Below are positions 34,711 to 45,567 of a stretch of 64,000 nt of DNA, piece by piece (within the stretch, counting starts at the first letter, position 1; every line of letters starts with the position of its first letter). A program made the position numbers and the translations under genes. Location of the stretch: NCBI GenBank assembly GCA_002343395.1, contig DDSN01000143.1, forward strand, positions 1 through 64,000. Direction: 5' to 3'. Source of the DNA: Hyphomonadaceae bacterium UBA2389 (lineage in GTDB: Bacteria; Pseudomonadota; Alphaproteobacteria; Caulobacterales; Aquidulcibacteraceae). The notes under the pieces are model-generated. The model did no database searches. It was not told where the DNA came from and saw nothing but the letters and a program-made list of their open reading frames with translations.

Positions 34711-37440
34711 ATGGCGAGAACCGTTGAAGATACGTTTGACGACGCGGTCGTCCTAAGCCCGCCCGGCTGGACAGCCGCCATGAGCCAAGCGGCGCGCGAA
34801 GCGGGGTTTCTGTTGGAGACAGACGCCGGACCGAGCGTCACTGCGGCGCTTGAACGTGTCTGCAAAACAATCGGGACTTGGACGGGCGACGAAGGGGTCG
34901 CCGAGCAGGCGCAGAGCCTGCTGTGCCAAGGGCAAGCGATGTTCGATGGTCCGACCCTGCATGCAGCGCTCTCTGGCGCCGACCAAGCTCCATGCAGCGT
35001 CGCCTTGATGCCATGGCATCGCGGGCCAGGATCCGAACGCGCATCGATTTCGCGCGCGCAGCGCCTGGTTGAGAAAGGGGCATACGTCGGCGTGATCGGC
35101 GCGCCATCACAGGATGCGCTCGACCTCCTGGATGCAGCTGCACGCCTATCGCCAAGCGCTCATGCAACTATCCTCGTCAAGCCCGACGCCGACTTGGCGC
35201 ACGCTGTCCTAGGTGAAGAGACGGCGCGCGCACGGGCGGGCGTTGCACTTGTCGCCGGCGCCCGGGCAATTGACGCCGCGCTCGCCGAGTTGACGATCGA
35301 AGCGGTGCGTGCCGGGATGAACCTCGAGCATGGGGGCGTGCGCAGGAAGGCCGCCGCTGCGCGTCTGGCGGGCGCGCCTGATGCCGAGATTTTGAACGCA
35401 CTTTCGGGAACTGTTTCGCGCGGCGCCTACAGCGCGGCGCTGGACGCCGGGGCCGACCCTACTCGCCGCCGCGTGCGAATAGCAGCGAAAGACCCATCCG
35501 AGCACATGACGTTCTCGTTTGCCGATGGGGCCGTGGACCCCACAGGCGCGCTATCCGCAGGCGGCGCCTGCGAAGCCTTTGGCGGGAGCGTCGCGCTACC
35601 GCGGTTCGTCGACAAACACTTTGACGGCGCCCGCTTCGAGGCCTGCGTGCGCACCCTCGTGCGCGCGCTCACGACAAGCGAAACGCCGCACAACACGATC
35701 GTCATTCGGCTTATTGGATTGCCGCAGACGCTCCTCCGGCTTGGGTTCGCCTACGATAGCGACGAGGCGCGCGCTTTCGCAGGCGGTGTCGCCGCCCTCG
35801 CTCACGCGACTGCGCTATCAGAAAGCATCTTACTTGCGGGCGAGGATTGCGTCCGCGTCGATACTGGCGCGGAACGCGAAGCAGCAGCCAACCTCAGTGA
35901 TGAAAACGGTAGGCGCGCGATGACGCTCTATCGCGCAATGCCTAAAGGACGGGCGACCATGGCTGCGCCGATTAGCGTCGCCTTCGCATGCGAAGCAGCC
36001 AGCGCGAGCCTGCTCGGGCTGAACCAAACAAATCTCGGCCGTGCACCGACAATGGTCGGATTTGGGGTGCGCGAGGACGGCAGTTTTGGGCGAGTGATTG
36101 GCGACGATGCCACGCAAGCGCTGCGCCGCCTCGGGTATGACGACTCTACGATCGATCGCATTCGCCAACACGCAGAGGGTCATCGCACTCTCCGCGGCGC
36201 GCCAGGCGTGAGTCTCGAACGGCTCGAGAAGCTTGGCTTCACGGAGCCCGCCCTGCTCGCGATCGATGAAGCCTTGGCTGACGCCTTTTCTCTCCGCGCA
36301 GCGATACACCCGCTTGTGGTTGGACAAGAGTTTTGCACCGACGTGCTGAAACTCCCCCTCGACGTCGCCCTGGGAAAACGCGGCGATCTCTTAATGACGC
36401 TGGGCTTCACCGAGGGCGAGATCGCCGCAGCTGAAGCATATTGTTTGGGCAACGCTGATCTAGCCAGCACCCCTGGACTGCAACCTGAGCATCGTCCGGT
36501 TTTTGCGACCTCTTCGGATATCAAACCTGAAGCGCACATTTCGATGGCGCGCGCTGTGCGACCATTTGCACGAACTGCGATCGAACTTACTCTGACTGCC
36601 GAGACCTTTGCGCGCCGGGAAGCCCTGCTCGCGGCTGCGCGCGACATCGGGGTCGCGTTGGTCACCGTCTCGGTTGAAGCGCCAACGCTGAAGTCGGCGC
36701 TCTCGTTCCTCGATGACGATCTAGAGCAACCCGCGCCTAGCGCCTCACACTCAACCACTGTCCAGGAAGCGCGCCGCGTCGAGCGGCGGCGCTTGCCCGA
36801 ACGACGCAAGGGCTACATTCAAAAATCAACCGTGGGCGGACATAAGGTCTATCTCCACACAGGCGAGTACGATGATGGCGAACTTGGCGAAATTTTCATT
36901 GACCTTCACAAGGAAGGCGCCGCGTTCCGCTCTCTGATGAACAACTTTGCGATCTCAATCTCCATCGGCCTTCAATATGGCGTGCCGCTGGAAGAGTACT
37001 GCGACGCCTTTCTGTTTACCCGTTTCGAACCAGCGGGCGAGGTCAAGGGCAACGAGACCATCCGGCACGCGACCTCCATTCTCGACTACATCTTCCGCGA
37101 GTTGGCGGTCAGCTACCTTGGGCGAACCGATCTGGCGCAGGTTGACCCCTACGATGCTCGTGGCGACGGCCTTTCAAAGCGCGCCGTCGACGCCGAAAGC
37201 GCGGTCCGCCTCATCTCGAGGGGATTCTCGCGCGGTGCGGCGCCTGACAATCTGGTTGTCCTGCGACCGAAGACCGCCGCCGAGTCCGCTCTCGAGCGAC
37301 GCGAAACATCCGGCGTCCCCAAACGCTCCGGCGGACCCGCCTATCGTGGCGAGCCGTGCAGTGCGTGCGGCCATTTCACCGTGCAGGAAAGCGGCATTTG
37401 CGACGCCTGCGGCGCGAAAGGTCAAGCAAAGGGCGGCTGA
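34711..37440 (+). CDS. Divergent, probably inactive class II ribonucleotide reductase-like (NrdJ-derived) protein with TSCPD domain
   Basis: The product has 909 residues, some 300 shorter than alphaproteobacterial NrdJ. Residues about 695-812 ([48 protein letters not shown]) are an almost intact TSCPD domain. A short zinc-ribbon-like tail follows (CSACG, CDACG at 883-901). The rest aligns loosely with the NrdJ barrel in order: APCSVAL (93-99) where the redox cysteine lies, DPSEHM (261-266) where NPCSE should be, then LGFAYDS (344-350), and LRRLGY to LGFTEGEI (471-571). The thiyl-radical cysteine of NPC and the second finger-loop cysteine are replaced, and PTGTIG is absent. I infer a pseudoenzyme or regulator; a much-altered enzyme is the alternative. 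Paired NrdR-like boxes precede it. Confidence 0.75.
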   Translation: MARTVEDTFDDAVVLSPPGWTAAMSQAAREAGFLLETDAGPSVTAALERVCKTIGTWTGDEGVAEQAQSLLCQGQAMFDGPTLHAALSGADQAPCSVALMPWHRGPGSERASISRAQRLVEKGAYVGVIGAPSQDALDLLDAAARLSPSAHATILVKPDADLAHAVLGEETARARAGVALVAGARAIDAALAELTIEAVRAGMNLEHGGVRRKAAAARLAGAPDAEILNALSGTVSRGAYSAALDAGADPTRRRVRIAAKDPSEHMTFSFADGAVDPTGALSAGGACEAFGGSVALPRFVDKHFDGARFEACVRTLVRALTTSETPHNTIVIRLIGLPQTLLRLGFAYDSDEARAFAGGVAALAHATALSESILLAGEDCVRVDTGAEREAAANLSDENGRRAMTLYRAMPKGRATMAAPISVAFACEAASASLLGLNQTNLGRAPTMVGFGVREDGSFGRVIGDDATQALRRLGYDDSTIDRIRQHAEGHRTLRGAPGVSLERLEKLGFTEPALLAIDEALADAFSLRAAIHPLVVGQEFCTDVLKLPLDVALGKRGDLLMTLGFTEGEIAAAEAYCLGNADLASTPGLQPEHRPVFATSSDIKPEAHISMARAVRPFARTAIELTLTAETFARREALLAAARDIGVALVTVSVEAPTLKSALSFLDDDLEQPAPSASHSTTVQEARRVERRRLPERRKGYIQKSTVGGHKVYLHTGEYDDGELGEIFIDLHKEGAAFRSLMNNFAISISIGLQYGVPLEEYCDAFLFTRFEPAGEVKGNETIRHATSILDYIFRELAVSYLGRTDLAQVDPYDARGDGLSKRAVDAESAVRLISRGFSRGAAPDNLVVLRPKTAAESALERRETSGVPKRSGGPAYRGEPCSACGHFTVQESGICDACGAKGQAKGG

Positions 37441-37478
37441 AGCTTGAGCTCAAGCAGGCGCCTAGCTAAAACCCTGCA

Positions 37479-37730
37479 ATGAGCGACACCCCTCCAGACC
37501 GGCTCGCGGTCGATCCAGACAGCCCTTATTACGACGAAGCGATCTTGGCTCGCGGTGTCGGCGTACGATTCAACGGCAACGAGAAAAACAACGTCGAGGA
37601 ATACTGCGTCAGCGAAGGCTGGGTGCGACTCGCGGTAGGAAAAACCTTGGACCGGCGAGGCAAGCAGCTCACGATCAAATACACTGGCAAGGTAGAGCCC
37701 TACTTCCAGAACGCCGATGCTGCTAGCTGA
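37479..37730 (+). CDS. DUF3297 family small protein
   Basis: The product has 83 residues, soluble and without a signal peptide. It matches DUF3297 along its length: PPDRLAVDPDSPYYD, LARGVGVRFNG, VEEYCVSEGWVRLAVGK and KVEPYF. The function is not known to me. It starts 38 bases after the NrdJ-like gene on the same strand and is probably co-transcribed. Its stop lies 8 bases inside the converging rnd gene. Confidence 0.88.
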   Translation: MSDTPPDRLAVDPDSPYYDEAILARGVGVRFNGNEKNNVEEYCVSEGWVRLAVGKTLDRRGKQLTIKYTGKVEPYFQNADAAS

Positions 37731-38874
37731 CCTCTTCCACGGCGATTTTCCCATTCCTTAAGCTAAGCGCGAGCTTTCCGCGCTTTAGTTTCAACGCGCG
37801 CTCGCCAAACACATCGCGTCGCCATCCCTTGAGAGCGGGCACATCCGCATCGTCGTCGGCGGCGATTGCTTCCACCTCTGCCGCGGAGGCGATGAGGCGC
37901 GGCGCCACATTGTGCTCGTCCGCCTCATACCGCAGCAGCACCTTAAGCAGCTCAACCGTAGGGCCCAGTCCCGCGGGAGCGGGCGGCGCGCGCTCGTGCT
38001 TGTACACTGGACGATTGGGATCCGCGAACGCGCGGTCCAGCGCCTGCAGCAGCTCCTGCGCTGAGCGCGAGTTGCCAAAGCCGCGCGGTACGGCGCGCAT
38101 GCGATCGAAGTCCGCTGCGTTTTTCGGCTTGTGTTCTGCGATTTCGTAAAGCGCATCGTCCTTGACGACGCGCCCCCGCGGCACATCGCGCGCTTGCGCT
38201 TGTCGTTCTCGCCATGCAGCCGCCACCTGCAGCGCGAGCACATAATCGGGCGTTGTTTTGCGCAACTTCAAACGCAGCCACGCGTTTTCGGGCGTCGTAT
38301 CGTAAACATCAGGATCGAGCAGCGCCGCGTGCTCCTCGTCAAGCCACGACAACCGTCCTGATTTGTCCAGCTTGTCGCGCAAACGCGGATAGGCGTCGCG
38401 CAAATGCGTTACGTCCGCCAACGCGTAAGATAATTGATTGTCTGACAGCGGTCGGCGGGCCCAATCTGTGAAGCGCGAAGATTTGTCCAAACGGCGCTTC
38501 AGCACCTGCTGAACCAGGGCGTCATACGCGACTGTGTCTCCGTAGCCGCACGCCATTGCCGCGATTTGCGTGTCAAAGACCGGAGCCGGCAGCGCCCCGC
38601 CAATCTTGAGAAATATCTCCAAGTCTTGCCGCGCAGCATGAAAAACCTTCAGCACGCGCTGATCGCTCAGGAAGCGTACGAAGGGGGAGAGGTCAAGACC
38701 CGCAGCCAGGGGGTCGATAATCGCCTCGACGCCCGGCGCCGCCGCCTGGATAAGGCAAAGCCTGGGCCAAAACGTCGTCTCGCGCATGAATTCCGTATCG
38801 ACCGCCGCGAACGGCTGTTCCGCCATCGCGCCGCACAGGTCTTCCAGCGCCGCTGTCTCAGTGATCACCCTCAT
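37723..38874 (-). CDS. rnd: Ribonuclease D
   Basis: The product has 383 residues. It is a 3'-to-5' exoribonuclease for tRNA maturation. The DEDDy active site is present: DTEF (Exo I), HAARQDLEIF (Exo II) and YALADVTHL (Exo III, Tyr form). An HRDC-type domain covers about 205-290, and the tail includes a second helical region. The 3' end overlaps the DUF3297 gene by eight bases. It lies in the neighbourhood of aspS, as in many alphaproteobacteria. Confidence 0.94.
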   Translation of the reverse strand: MRVITETAALEDLCGAMAEQPFAAVDTEFMRETTFWPRLCLIQAAAPGVEAIIDPLAAGLDLSPFVRFLSDQRVLKVFHAARQDLEIFLKIGGALPAPVFDTQIAAMACGYGDTVAYDALVQQVLKRRLDKSSRFTDWARRPLSDNQLSYALADVTHLRDAYPRLRDKLDKSGRLSWLDEEHAALLDPDVYDTTPENAWLRLKLRKTTPDYVLALQVAAAWRERQAQARDVPRGRVVKDDALYEIAEHKPKNAADFDRMRAVPRGFGNSRSAQELLQALDRAFADPNRPVYKHERAPPAPAGLGPTVELLKVLLRYEADEHNVAPRLIASAAEVEAIAADDDADVPALKGWRRDVFGERALKLKRGKLALSLRNGKIAVEEVS

Positions 38875-38931
38875 CTCGGCTTTGGTTGGGGTGCGCCGAA
38901 AGCTGGGTCAAGGGGCGTAAGCTCCGTCAGA

Positions 38932-39858
38932 TCAGCTCGACGGCTCAAATCCCGCCCTTAGAGCCCCCCCAGACACGAGAGATTCCAGATGAGCGGCGTC
39001 GTGGGCGGGAACAATCGCCACGTCAGGCTCCTCAACCGCCAAGTCGTGTAGCGCGCGGATCTGGCGAAGCACGGCATCCCTGTTGGGGTCGACACCCGGA
39101 ACCAACATCCCCACCAGCCGGGGCCGCCCACGCAAATGTTCGATGCTGGACATCTGCCACGCAATGTCCCCGACAAAGAGATACTCGCGGCTCGTCGTCC
39201 GCACAAAGATCACAATTGACCCCGGTGAGTGTCCGGGGGCGGCGTGTGCGACAATCCCCGGCGCGATGCGGGTTGGCGTCGCGAAATCCGCTGCCGCCAC
39301 GGCCGCGATCTCGGGCGCCAGCGCCCCGTCGACTGCATAGGTTGGCAGAGCGGCGAGTTGAGGCGCCGTAAGGCGTAGATGCGGCGCGATCAGGGCTGGG
39401 GCAGGATGGCGTGCAACCGCCATGACATGATCCAGGTGCTCGTGCGTGATCAAGATGTCGTTCGCCCGCTGCATCACGGCCAGCAAGCGCGCGTAGGCTT
39501 CTCGGTCAAAGTGCCCTTTGCCGCCCGACATCCCCTGCAGCGTCGCCTCGTCAACCGCCGCGTCGATAACAACGTCTCCAGAGGGCCCGACCACGTCAAA
39601 CGCCGGAAACGCAAAGGCGCGCACGCCATCAAAGGCGCCGGCTTCAGCGGCGAAGCTCGGCGCTTCATTCTCGCCAATCACCTCAACCTGCACCTCTGTC
39701 GGCAGGGTCGCCTGGGCATCATCCGAGACCAATGCGCGATAGGCGGCGAGCTCGAACACGCCATCCGCCCGCGTCGGCGCGGCGCCGTCGAGTACAAAAT
39801 ACCAAGCCGCGCCGGCAAGCGCCGCCAACGCTACTGCCAGTCCGATCAGCCACTTCAT
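38932..39858 (-). CDS. Membrane-anchored metallo-beta-lactamase-fold hydrolase
   Basis: The product has 308 residues: one N-terminal membrane helix (about 3-20) and a metallo-beta-lactamase domain. The zinc site is THEHLDH, with further ligands in GHSPGS and VGDIAW, and a late His in VPAHDAAH, so both metal sites look complete. Such enzymes include lactonases, glyoxalase II-like thioesterases and others; the substrate is not evident. ATG 39858 is chosen because the helix begins there; the frame stays open to 39978. The 213 bases to aspS, divergent, show nothing I can name. Confidence 0.85.
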   Translation of the reverse strand: MKWLIGLAVALAALAGAAWYFVLDGAAPTRADGVFELAAYRALVSDDAQATLPTEVQVEVIGENEAPSFAAEAGAFDGVRAFAFPAFDVVGPSGDVVIDAAVDEATLQGMSGGKGHFDREAYARLLAVMQRANDILITHEHLDHVMAVARHPAPALIAPHLRLTAPQLAALPTYAVDGALAPEIAAVAAADFATPTRIAPGIVAHAAPGHSPGSIVIFVRTTSREYLFVGDIAWQMSSIEHLRGRPRLVGMLVPGVDPNRDAVLRQIRALHDLAVEEPDVAIVPAHDAAHLESLVSGGALRAGFEPSS

Positions 39859-40071
39859 GTTTGCGTCCCCCGATCCTGATCCCGGCAGCAGCCCTCGTGA
39901 GGTGAAACCATCGAGCGGCAAGCAGCCGCTCGCAGTATGCAGGCGCGGGTCAAGCCAGAGAAGGGCCTGAGACGGCATCGTCGTGGGTCGGACCCGCTAC
40001 CGGCGACAAGCCCCGCCTTGACAACCCCGGCGCGCCCGTGCGCTACCCCGCGCTTCAGTTTGGAGCCCGAA

Positions 40072-41862
40072 ATGCACGCTTATCGCACCCACACCTGTGG
40101 GCAGCTTCGCCCCGCCGACGCCGGCTCGTCCGTGCGCCTGTCCGGCTGGGTGCACAGGAAGCGCGACTTGGGCGGGGTTCTGTTCGTCGATCTGCGCGAC
40201 CATTACGGAATCGTCCAGCTGGTGGCGAACCCAGACTCCTCGGCGTTCCCATTGTTTGAACGGCTGCGCGCTGAAAGCGTGGTGCGCGTCGACGGGCGAG
40301 TGGTGGAGCGTTCAAAGGAAACAGTGAACCCCGAATTACCGACAGGCGGGATCGAAATTCGCGTGGACGCCGCCGAAGTACTTGGCGCAGCGGAAGAGCT
40401 GCCGCTGCCGGTGTTCGGCGAGCCAGACTATCCCGAGGACATCCGTCTCAAGTACCGCTTCCTGGATTTGCGGCGCGAGAAGCTGCACCGCTCGATCCTG
40501 CTGCGTTCGCAAGTGATCGCATCGCTGCGCCGGCGCATGATTGATCAGGGGTTCACCGAGTTTCAGACGCCTATCCTCACAGCCTCCAGCCCCGAAGGCG
40601 CGCGCGACTTTTTGGTCCCATCGCGCCTTCATCCCGGCAAGTTCTACGCGCTGCCCCAGGCGCCGCAACAATTCAAGCAGCTCTTGATGGTGGCGGGCTT
40701 CGACAAGTACTTTCAGATCGCGCCGTGCTTCCGCGACGAGGACGCGCGCGCCGACCGTTCGCCCGGTGAATTCTACCAGCTCGACTTCGAGATGAGCTTC
40801 GTCACGCAAGAAGACGTGTTCAACGCCATCGAGCCGGTGCTCGCCGGCGTGTTTGACGAGTTCGGCCAAGGCAAGCGGGTGACGAAAGCGGGTTCGTTCC
40901 CGCGCATCCCATATGCGGAGGCGATCGCGAAATATGGCTCCGACAAGCCTGATTTGCGCAACCCGCTGGTGCTGGCGGACGTGAGCGAGCATTTCCGAGG
41001 CGGCGGCTTTGGCGTTTTCGCGAAGATTCTCGAAAAACCGAACACGGCCGTGTGGGCGATCCCCGCACCGTCAGGCGGCTCGCGCGCCTTCTGCGACAAG
41101 ATGAATTCTTGGGCGCAGGGCGAAGGCCAACCCGGCTTGGGTTACATTTTCTGGCGCGACGGCGAAGATGGCGGCGCCGGCCCCATCGCCAAGAACATCG
41201 GGCCAGACCGCGCCAACGCCGTCCGCGATCAGCTTGGCTTGAAGGTCGGCGACGCAGCCTTCTTCGTCGCCGGCGATCCCTCTGTGTTTTACAAGTTCGC
41301 CGGGCTCGCGCGGAACAAGGTCGCCGACGAACTGAATCTGTCAGACAAGGACCAGTTCGCGTTCTGCTGGATCGTCGATTTCCCGATGTACGAGTGGAGC
41401 GAGGAAGAGAAGAAGATCGACTTCTCGCACAACCCATTCTCGATGCCGAACTACGATCACGAGGCATTCCTTGAGCTCGATCCGAAAGATCGCGCAACCG
41501 TCGAGAAGATTACCGCGTTTCAGTACGACATCGTCTGCAATGGCGTCGAACTTTCGTCAGGCGCGATCCGCAACCACAAGCCCGAAATCATGATCAAGGC
41601 CTTCGAGATCGCCGGTTATGGTCGCGAGGTGGTGGAAGAAAAGTTCGGTGGCATGCTCAACGCGTTTCGCTACGGCGCGCCGCCGCACGGGGGCTCGGCG
41701 CCAGGCGTGGACCGCATTGTTATGCTCTTGGCGGGCGTGGAAAACATCCGCGAAGTGATCGTCTTCCCGTTCAATCAGCAGGCCCAGGACCTGATGATGA
41801 ACGCGCCCGGCGAGGTGACGCCCAAGCAGCTCAAGGAGCTGCACATCCGGGTGATCGAGTAG
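40072..41862 (+). CDS. aspS: Aspartyl-tRNA synthetase
   Basis: The product has 596 residues: an N-terminal OB-fold anticodon domain (1-105), a class II catalytic domain and the bacterial GAD insertion (about 290-420). Motif 2 is [21 protein letters not shown] and motif 3 is [16 protein letters not shown]. The enzyme may charge tRNA-Asn as well if the cell lacks AsnRS, which cannot be told here. ATG 40072 follows GGAG at 7 bases; the upstream open frame to 39937 overlaps the promoter region of the hydrolase gene. Confidence 0.97.
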   Translation: MHAYRTHTCGQLRPADAGSSVRLSGWVHRKRDLGGVLFVDLRDHYGIVQLVANPDSSAFPLFERLRAESVVRVDGRVVERSKETVNPELPTGGIEIRVDAAEVLGAAEELPLPVFGEPDYPEDIRLKYRFLDLRREKLHRSILLRSQVIASLRRRMIDQGFTEFQTPILTASSPEGARDFLVPSRLHPGKFYALPQAPQQFKQLLMVAGFDKYFQIAPCFRDEDARADRSPGEFYQLDFEMSFVTQEDVFNAIEPVLAGVFDEFGQGKRVTKAGSFPRIPYAEAIAKYGSDKPDLRNPLVLADVSEHFRGGGFGVFAKILEKPNTAVWAIPAPSGGSRAFCDKMNSWAQGEGQPGLGYIFWRDGEDGGAGPIAKNIGPDRANAVRDQLGLKVGDAAFFVAGDPSVFYKFAGLARNKVADELNLSDKDQFAFCWIVDFPMYEWSEEEKKIDFSHNPFSMPNYDHEAFLELDPKDRATVEKITAFQYDIVCNGVELSSGAIRNHKPEIMIKAFEIAGYGREVVEEKFGGMLNAFRYGAPPHGGSAPGVDRIVMLLAGVENIREVIVFPFNQQAQDLMMNAPGEVTPKQLKELHIRVIE

Positions 41863-41871
41863 AACAGCGCC

Positions 41872-43362
41872 TCAACAGACCTTCGTCTGTGCGCTGAGCC
41901 CCAACGCGGCTGCCGCATGGTCAAGGCGCCGGAGCACGGTGTCGGTCACCAGATGCGCGGCGCCCGCGCCGTAGCGTAGCACGAGCGCGTCGCCTTCCAC
42001 GCCAATCTTGAACGCGCCCAGCAAGCTTTCATTGCGGCCCGACAAATCCGCGCCAAGCCTTAGCGCGGCGCCCAAGGCCGCGGCGGCGGCTTGGCGCTCT
42101 TCGCTGAGCAGCCGCACATACCCATTCGCGTGGCGCGGCTGCGACTTCGTATATCGGTGGTGGATCGCGGCCGCCAGAAAGGCGCGTTCGGCGTGGGAGA
42201 TGGCCGCGAGCGGAGCGCGCAGCACCAGGTCGAACATCACCTCAAGCCGTTGATCGGGATGGAGGGGTCCGCCGACATCGGCGAGCCGCGCGGCCGCGCC
42301 GCGCAGCAACCGGTAGCGCTTACCCGGGAATACCGGCTCGGCTCGGGCGAACATCGGTTCGATCCAAGCCTCCAGCGCCGGGCCAAACCCACGCGCGCGC
42401 GACCAGCGCCCAGCCAAAGCTTCCGCCGCCGCGATCAGAGGATCGATCTTGAGAACCTCTGGCCCCATGCGCTCCAGCAATACGCCCTCGCGTAAGCCAA
42501 AAGCCGAGAGCACCACGCGCTCGAACCTGCCCGCGAGCATGACCTGTTCGAGCACAACCGCCGCATACGGCAGCGTCTCCGCGCGCTTGGCGGCTGCTTC
42601 CTCGAGCTTCTCCAGCGACCGTTTGCTTTGCTTGCGCACAACATCGACGACCTTCAACACCTCGGCGCGCGTCATTTCATGATGATGCAGAACGCCAAGC
42701 GGATGGTTGCGCAAAGCGATGTCAATACGCCCAATGGCCCGCCAAGCGCCGCCCACGGCGTAGAAGTCGTTCATTCGCGCCTTCAACACCGAAGACTGCT
42801 TCAGGCAGCGCGCCACTTCGGCGCTCACACGATCATAATCGAACTCGCCTCGCGCCAACGCGAGCGGCCCAAGCTGAAACGTTTCGCCGAGATCCTCTCC
42901 GGCGCCGATAGCGATCAGCTCAAGACTCGATCCGCCAAGATCGCCAACAACTCCCTCCGCGTCCGGCGCGCCAGCGCTCACGCCCAGCGCCGATAGCCGT
43001 GCTTCGTCCGCGCCCGAGAGCACGCGCAGGACAAGACCTGTTTCCGCAAGAACCCGCTCCGCGAACGCAACGCCATCGTGTGCTTCCCGTACAGCCGCGG
43101 TCGCGACCGGGAACACACTCCGGACGCCCTTCGCTTCCAGCAGCGCGGCAAATCTCTTGAGCGCTTTGATCGCGGAAGCAACGCCTTCCGGCGACAGCGA
43201 GCCGGTTCGCGCCAGATTCCGACCGAGCCCGGCCATGACCTTTTCATTCAAGGTCGGGGTCATCGCACGCCCATCGATCTGATAAACGACGAGACGCACA
43301 GAATTGGAGCCGACGTCGATGACGGCGGCATCCCCCGAATCACTGATATGAGGCGCGCTCAT
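41872..43362 (-). CDS. ppx: Exopolyphosphatase (Ppx/GppA family)
   Basis: The product has 496 residues. The actin-like ATPase fold shows the phosphate-1 loop AVIDVGSNSVRLVVY, the phosphate-2 region GVVGDLGGSSLELI, and YAVGGAWRAIGRI. The C-terminal helical HD-like domain follows (about 320-496, with HHRYTKS). It releases phosphate from polyphosphate or converts pppGpp to ppGpp. It is downstream of ppk1 by 15 bases, so synthesis and breakdown of polyphosphate are under one transcript. It converges on aspS with 9 bases between stops. Confidence 0.94.
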   Translation of the reverse strand: MSAPHISDSGDAAVIDVGSNSVRLVVYQIDGRAMTPTLNEKVMAGLGRNLARTGSLSPEGVASAIKALKRFAALLEAKGVRSVFPVATAAVREAHDGVAFAERVLAETGLVLRVLSGADEARLSALGVSAGAPDAEGVVGDLGGSSLELIAIGAGEDLGETFQLGPLALARGEFDYDRVSAEVARCLKQSSVLKARMNDFYAVGGAWRAIGRIDIALRNHPLGVLHHHEMTRAEVLKVVDVVRKQSKRSLEKLEEAAAKRAETLPYAAVVLEQVMLAGRFERVVLSAFGLREGVLLERMGPEVLKIDPLIAAAEALAGRWSRARGFGPALEAWIEPMFARAEPVFPGKRYRLLRGAAARLADVGGPLHPDQRLEVMFDLVLRAPLAAISHAERAFLAAAIHHRYTKSQPRHANGYVRLLSEERQAAAAALGAALRLGADLSGRNESLLGAFKIGVEGDALVLRYGAGAAHLVTDTVLRRLDHAAAALGLSAQTKVC

Positions 43363-43377
43363 TCGCCCTGCTTAGCG

Positions 43378-45564
43378 CTAATTTGTGCGCGCGCCGATAT
43401 GGTCGAATGCCGCCGGCGCGTCCCCCTTAATCGCACGCCCGCGCCCGGAAAGACTCGGATTACGCATGAAATAAAGGTGAGCCGAGAATGGCTCGTCCGG
43501 TAGTTTTGAAACGTCAACCCGCTTGAAGCCGCCGTCCTGGTCCATGTACCAGCTCTGGGCTTCATCATTCAGGTTTGCGACCATGATCTGGTCGAGCACC
43601 TGTTGATGGACGGTCGGGTTTTCGACCGGGCACATGACCTCCACCCGCCGCTCGAGATTTCGCGGCATCCAGTCGGCCGAAGTTATGTAAACCTTCGCTT
43701 TCGGGTTCGGCAAACGCGCGCCGTTGCCGAAACAAACAATACGTGCGTGTTCGAGAAAGCGCCCCACTATCGATTTTACTCGAATGTTCTCGGACAATCC
43801 GGGCACGCCTGGGCGCAAGCAACAAATCCCGCGAACTACCAACTCGATTTTCACACCTTCGCCCGACGCGCGATACAAAGCGTCGATGATTTCTGGATGC
43901 ACAAGCGCATTGAGCTTCGCCCAAATGGCGCCGCCGCGTCCCGCTCGTGCGTGCTCGATTTCGTCATCTATTAGCCGGAGGATCGTCGCCTTCGCGTCGA
44001 TAGGCGACAAAGCAATCTTCTCAAGCTCCGCGGGACGCGCGTAACCCGTGACGAAATTAAACAACCGGCCTGCATCGCGCCCGAAGGCCGGATCGCACGT
44101 AAACAAGGACAAATCGGTATATACGCGCGCGGTGATCGGATGATAATTGCCCGTCCCGAAGTGGGTGTACGTGCGCAAGCCGTCGTTTTCGCGCCGCACG
44201 ACCAAGCTCACCTTGGCGTGAGTTTTGTAATCGATAAAGCCATAGACTACAGAGGCGCCGGCTCGCTCCAACGTTTGCGCAAGGCGCAGATTCGCTTCTT
44301 CGTCGAAGCGCGCCTTGATCTCAATCAGAGCGGTGACGTTCTTGCCAGCTTCCGCCGCCTGCACCAAGGCGGCCACGATCGGCGAGTCCTGCGAGGTGCG
44401 ATAGAGCGTTTGCTTTATCGCGACCACCGCGGGATCAGCGGCCGCTTGCCTCAAAAACTGCACCACTGAGTCGAAAGACTCGAATGGATGGTGCACGAGC
44501 ATGTCCTTAGCGCGGATCGCCGCGAAACAATCGCCGCCATGATCTCTGATGCGCTCGGGAAACCGAGGTTCATACCGTTCAAATTTCAGGTCCGGACGCC
44601 CAATCGCGACGAGTTCCGACAACGCGGAAAGCCCCAGCATGCCCTCGACAACGATCACATCATTCTGATCGGCCTCAAGTTCGCGGACAATGAATGCGCG
44701 CAAGTCCTCGGGCATCTGCGCTTCGATCTTCAGCCGGACAATGTCGCCGAGGCGCCGCTCTTTAAGGCGAGCCTCGAATTCCCGTACAAGGTCTTCGGCT
44801 TCCTCTTGAATTTCAATGTCGCTATCTCTGACCACACGGAAGGCGCCCTGCGCCTCAGCCACATAATCCGGGAACAATTCGTCAAGGAACATCATAATGG
44901 TGTTCTCGAGCGTCACATAGCGACGATCCTTCCTGGCGGACTCGCCGACCTCGGTTTGCGACACCTCGATAAAACGCGCTACTTGGCTTGGCACTGGTAT
45001 TAGCGCACTGAGCGCTCGCGCATCGCCGCGTCTTTTTAGTTTAAGCGCAATAGCAAAACCCAGATTGGGAATGAACGGGAACGGATGCGCGGGATCCACC
45101 GCGAGCGGCGTCAGCAGTGGAAACACCTGCGCCATGAAAAAATCTTTCAACGCGCGCTTGTCCGCTGCATCGAGTTCATCAGGGTCAAGCACCGAAACGC
45201 CCTTCTGGCGCAAACGCGCGCGCAGGGCGCGCCAGCGCTCTTGCTGCCGCGCGATCAATTCGTTGGCTGCGGCATGCACGCGCGCCAATTGTTCCGCTGG
45301 CGTCAGGCCATCCTGACTCAAGGTCGACACCCGGGCCTTCACCTGCTCGTGAAGTCCCGCGACCCGCACCATGTAAAACTCATCGAGGTTGTTCGCTGAA
45401 ATCGACAAGAATCGGAGCTGTTCAAGCAGAGGGTGCTTCTCGTTCTCGGCTTCCTCAAGGACGCGCGTATTGAAGGCGAGCCAGCTGAGCTCGCGGTTAA
45501 TGAAGCGCGCCGGACTCTTCCCCAACGGCGCGTTACTCGCGCGCTTTCTGCGCGTCTTGGTCAT
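43378..45564 (-). CDS. ppk: Polyphosphate kinase 1
   Basis: The product has 728 residues. It makes polyphosphate from ATP. The four-domain PPK1 layout is visible: N-domain ([13 protein letters not shown]), head domain, then two phospholipase-D-like C-domains. The autophosphorylated His lies in [10 protein letters not shown], and the second conserved block is [12 protein letters not shown] with ARIVCFG. It lies between hdaA (3 bases upstream) and ppx, so polyphosphate metabolism is linked in transcription with a DnaA-control gene. Confidence 0.97.
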   Translation of the reverse strand: MTKTRRKRASNAPLGKSPARFINRELSWLAFNTRVLEEAENEKHPLLEQLRFLSISANNLDEFYMVRVAGLHEQVKARVSTLSQDGLTPAEQLARVHAAANELIARQQERWRALRARLRQKGVSVLDPDELDAADKRALKDFFMAQVFPLLTPLAVDPAHPFPFIPNLGFAIALKLKRRGDARALSALIPVPSQVARFIEVSQTEVGESARKDRRYVTLENTIMMFLDELFPDYVAEAQGAFRVVRDSDIEIQEEAEDLVREFEARLKERRLGDIVRLKIEAQMPEDLRAFIVRELEADQNDVIVVEGMLGLSALSELVAIGRPDLKFERYEPRFPERIRDHGGDCFAAIRAKDMLVHHPFESFDSVVQFLRQAAADPAVVAIKQTLYRTSQDSPIVAALVQAAEAGKNVTALIEIKARFDEEANLRLAQTLERAGASVVYGFIDYKTHAKVSLVVRRENDGLRTYTHFGTGNYHPITARVYTDLSLFTCDPAFGRDAGRLFNFVTGYARPAELEKIALSPIDAKATILRLIDDEIEHARAGRGGAIWAKLNALVHPEIIDALYRASGEGVKIELVVRGICCLRPGVPGLSENIRVKSIVGRFLEHARIVCFGNGARLPNPKAKVYITSADWMPRNLERRVEVMCPVENPTVHQQVLDQIMVANLNDEAQSWYMDQDGGFKRVDVSKLPDEPFSAHLYFMRNPSLSGRGRAIKGDAPAAFDHIGARTN

Positions 45565-45567
45565 TTC

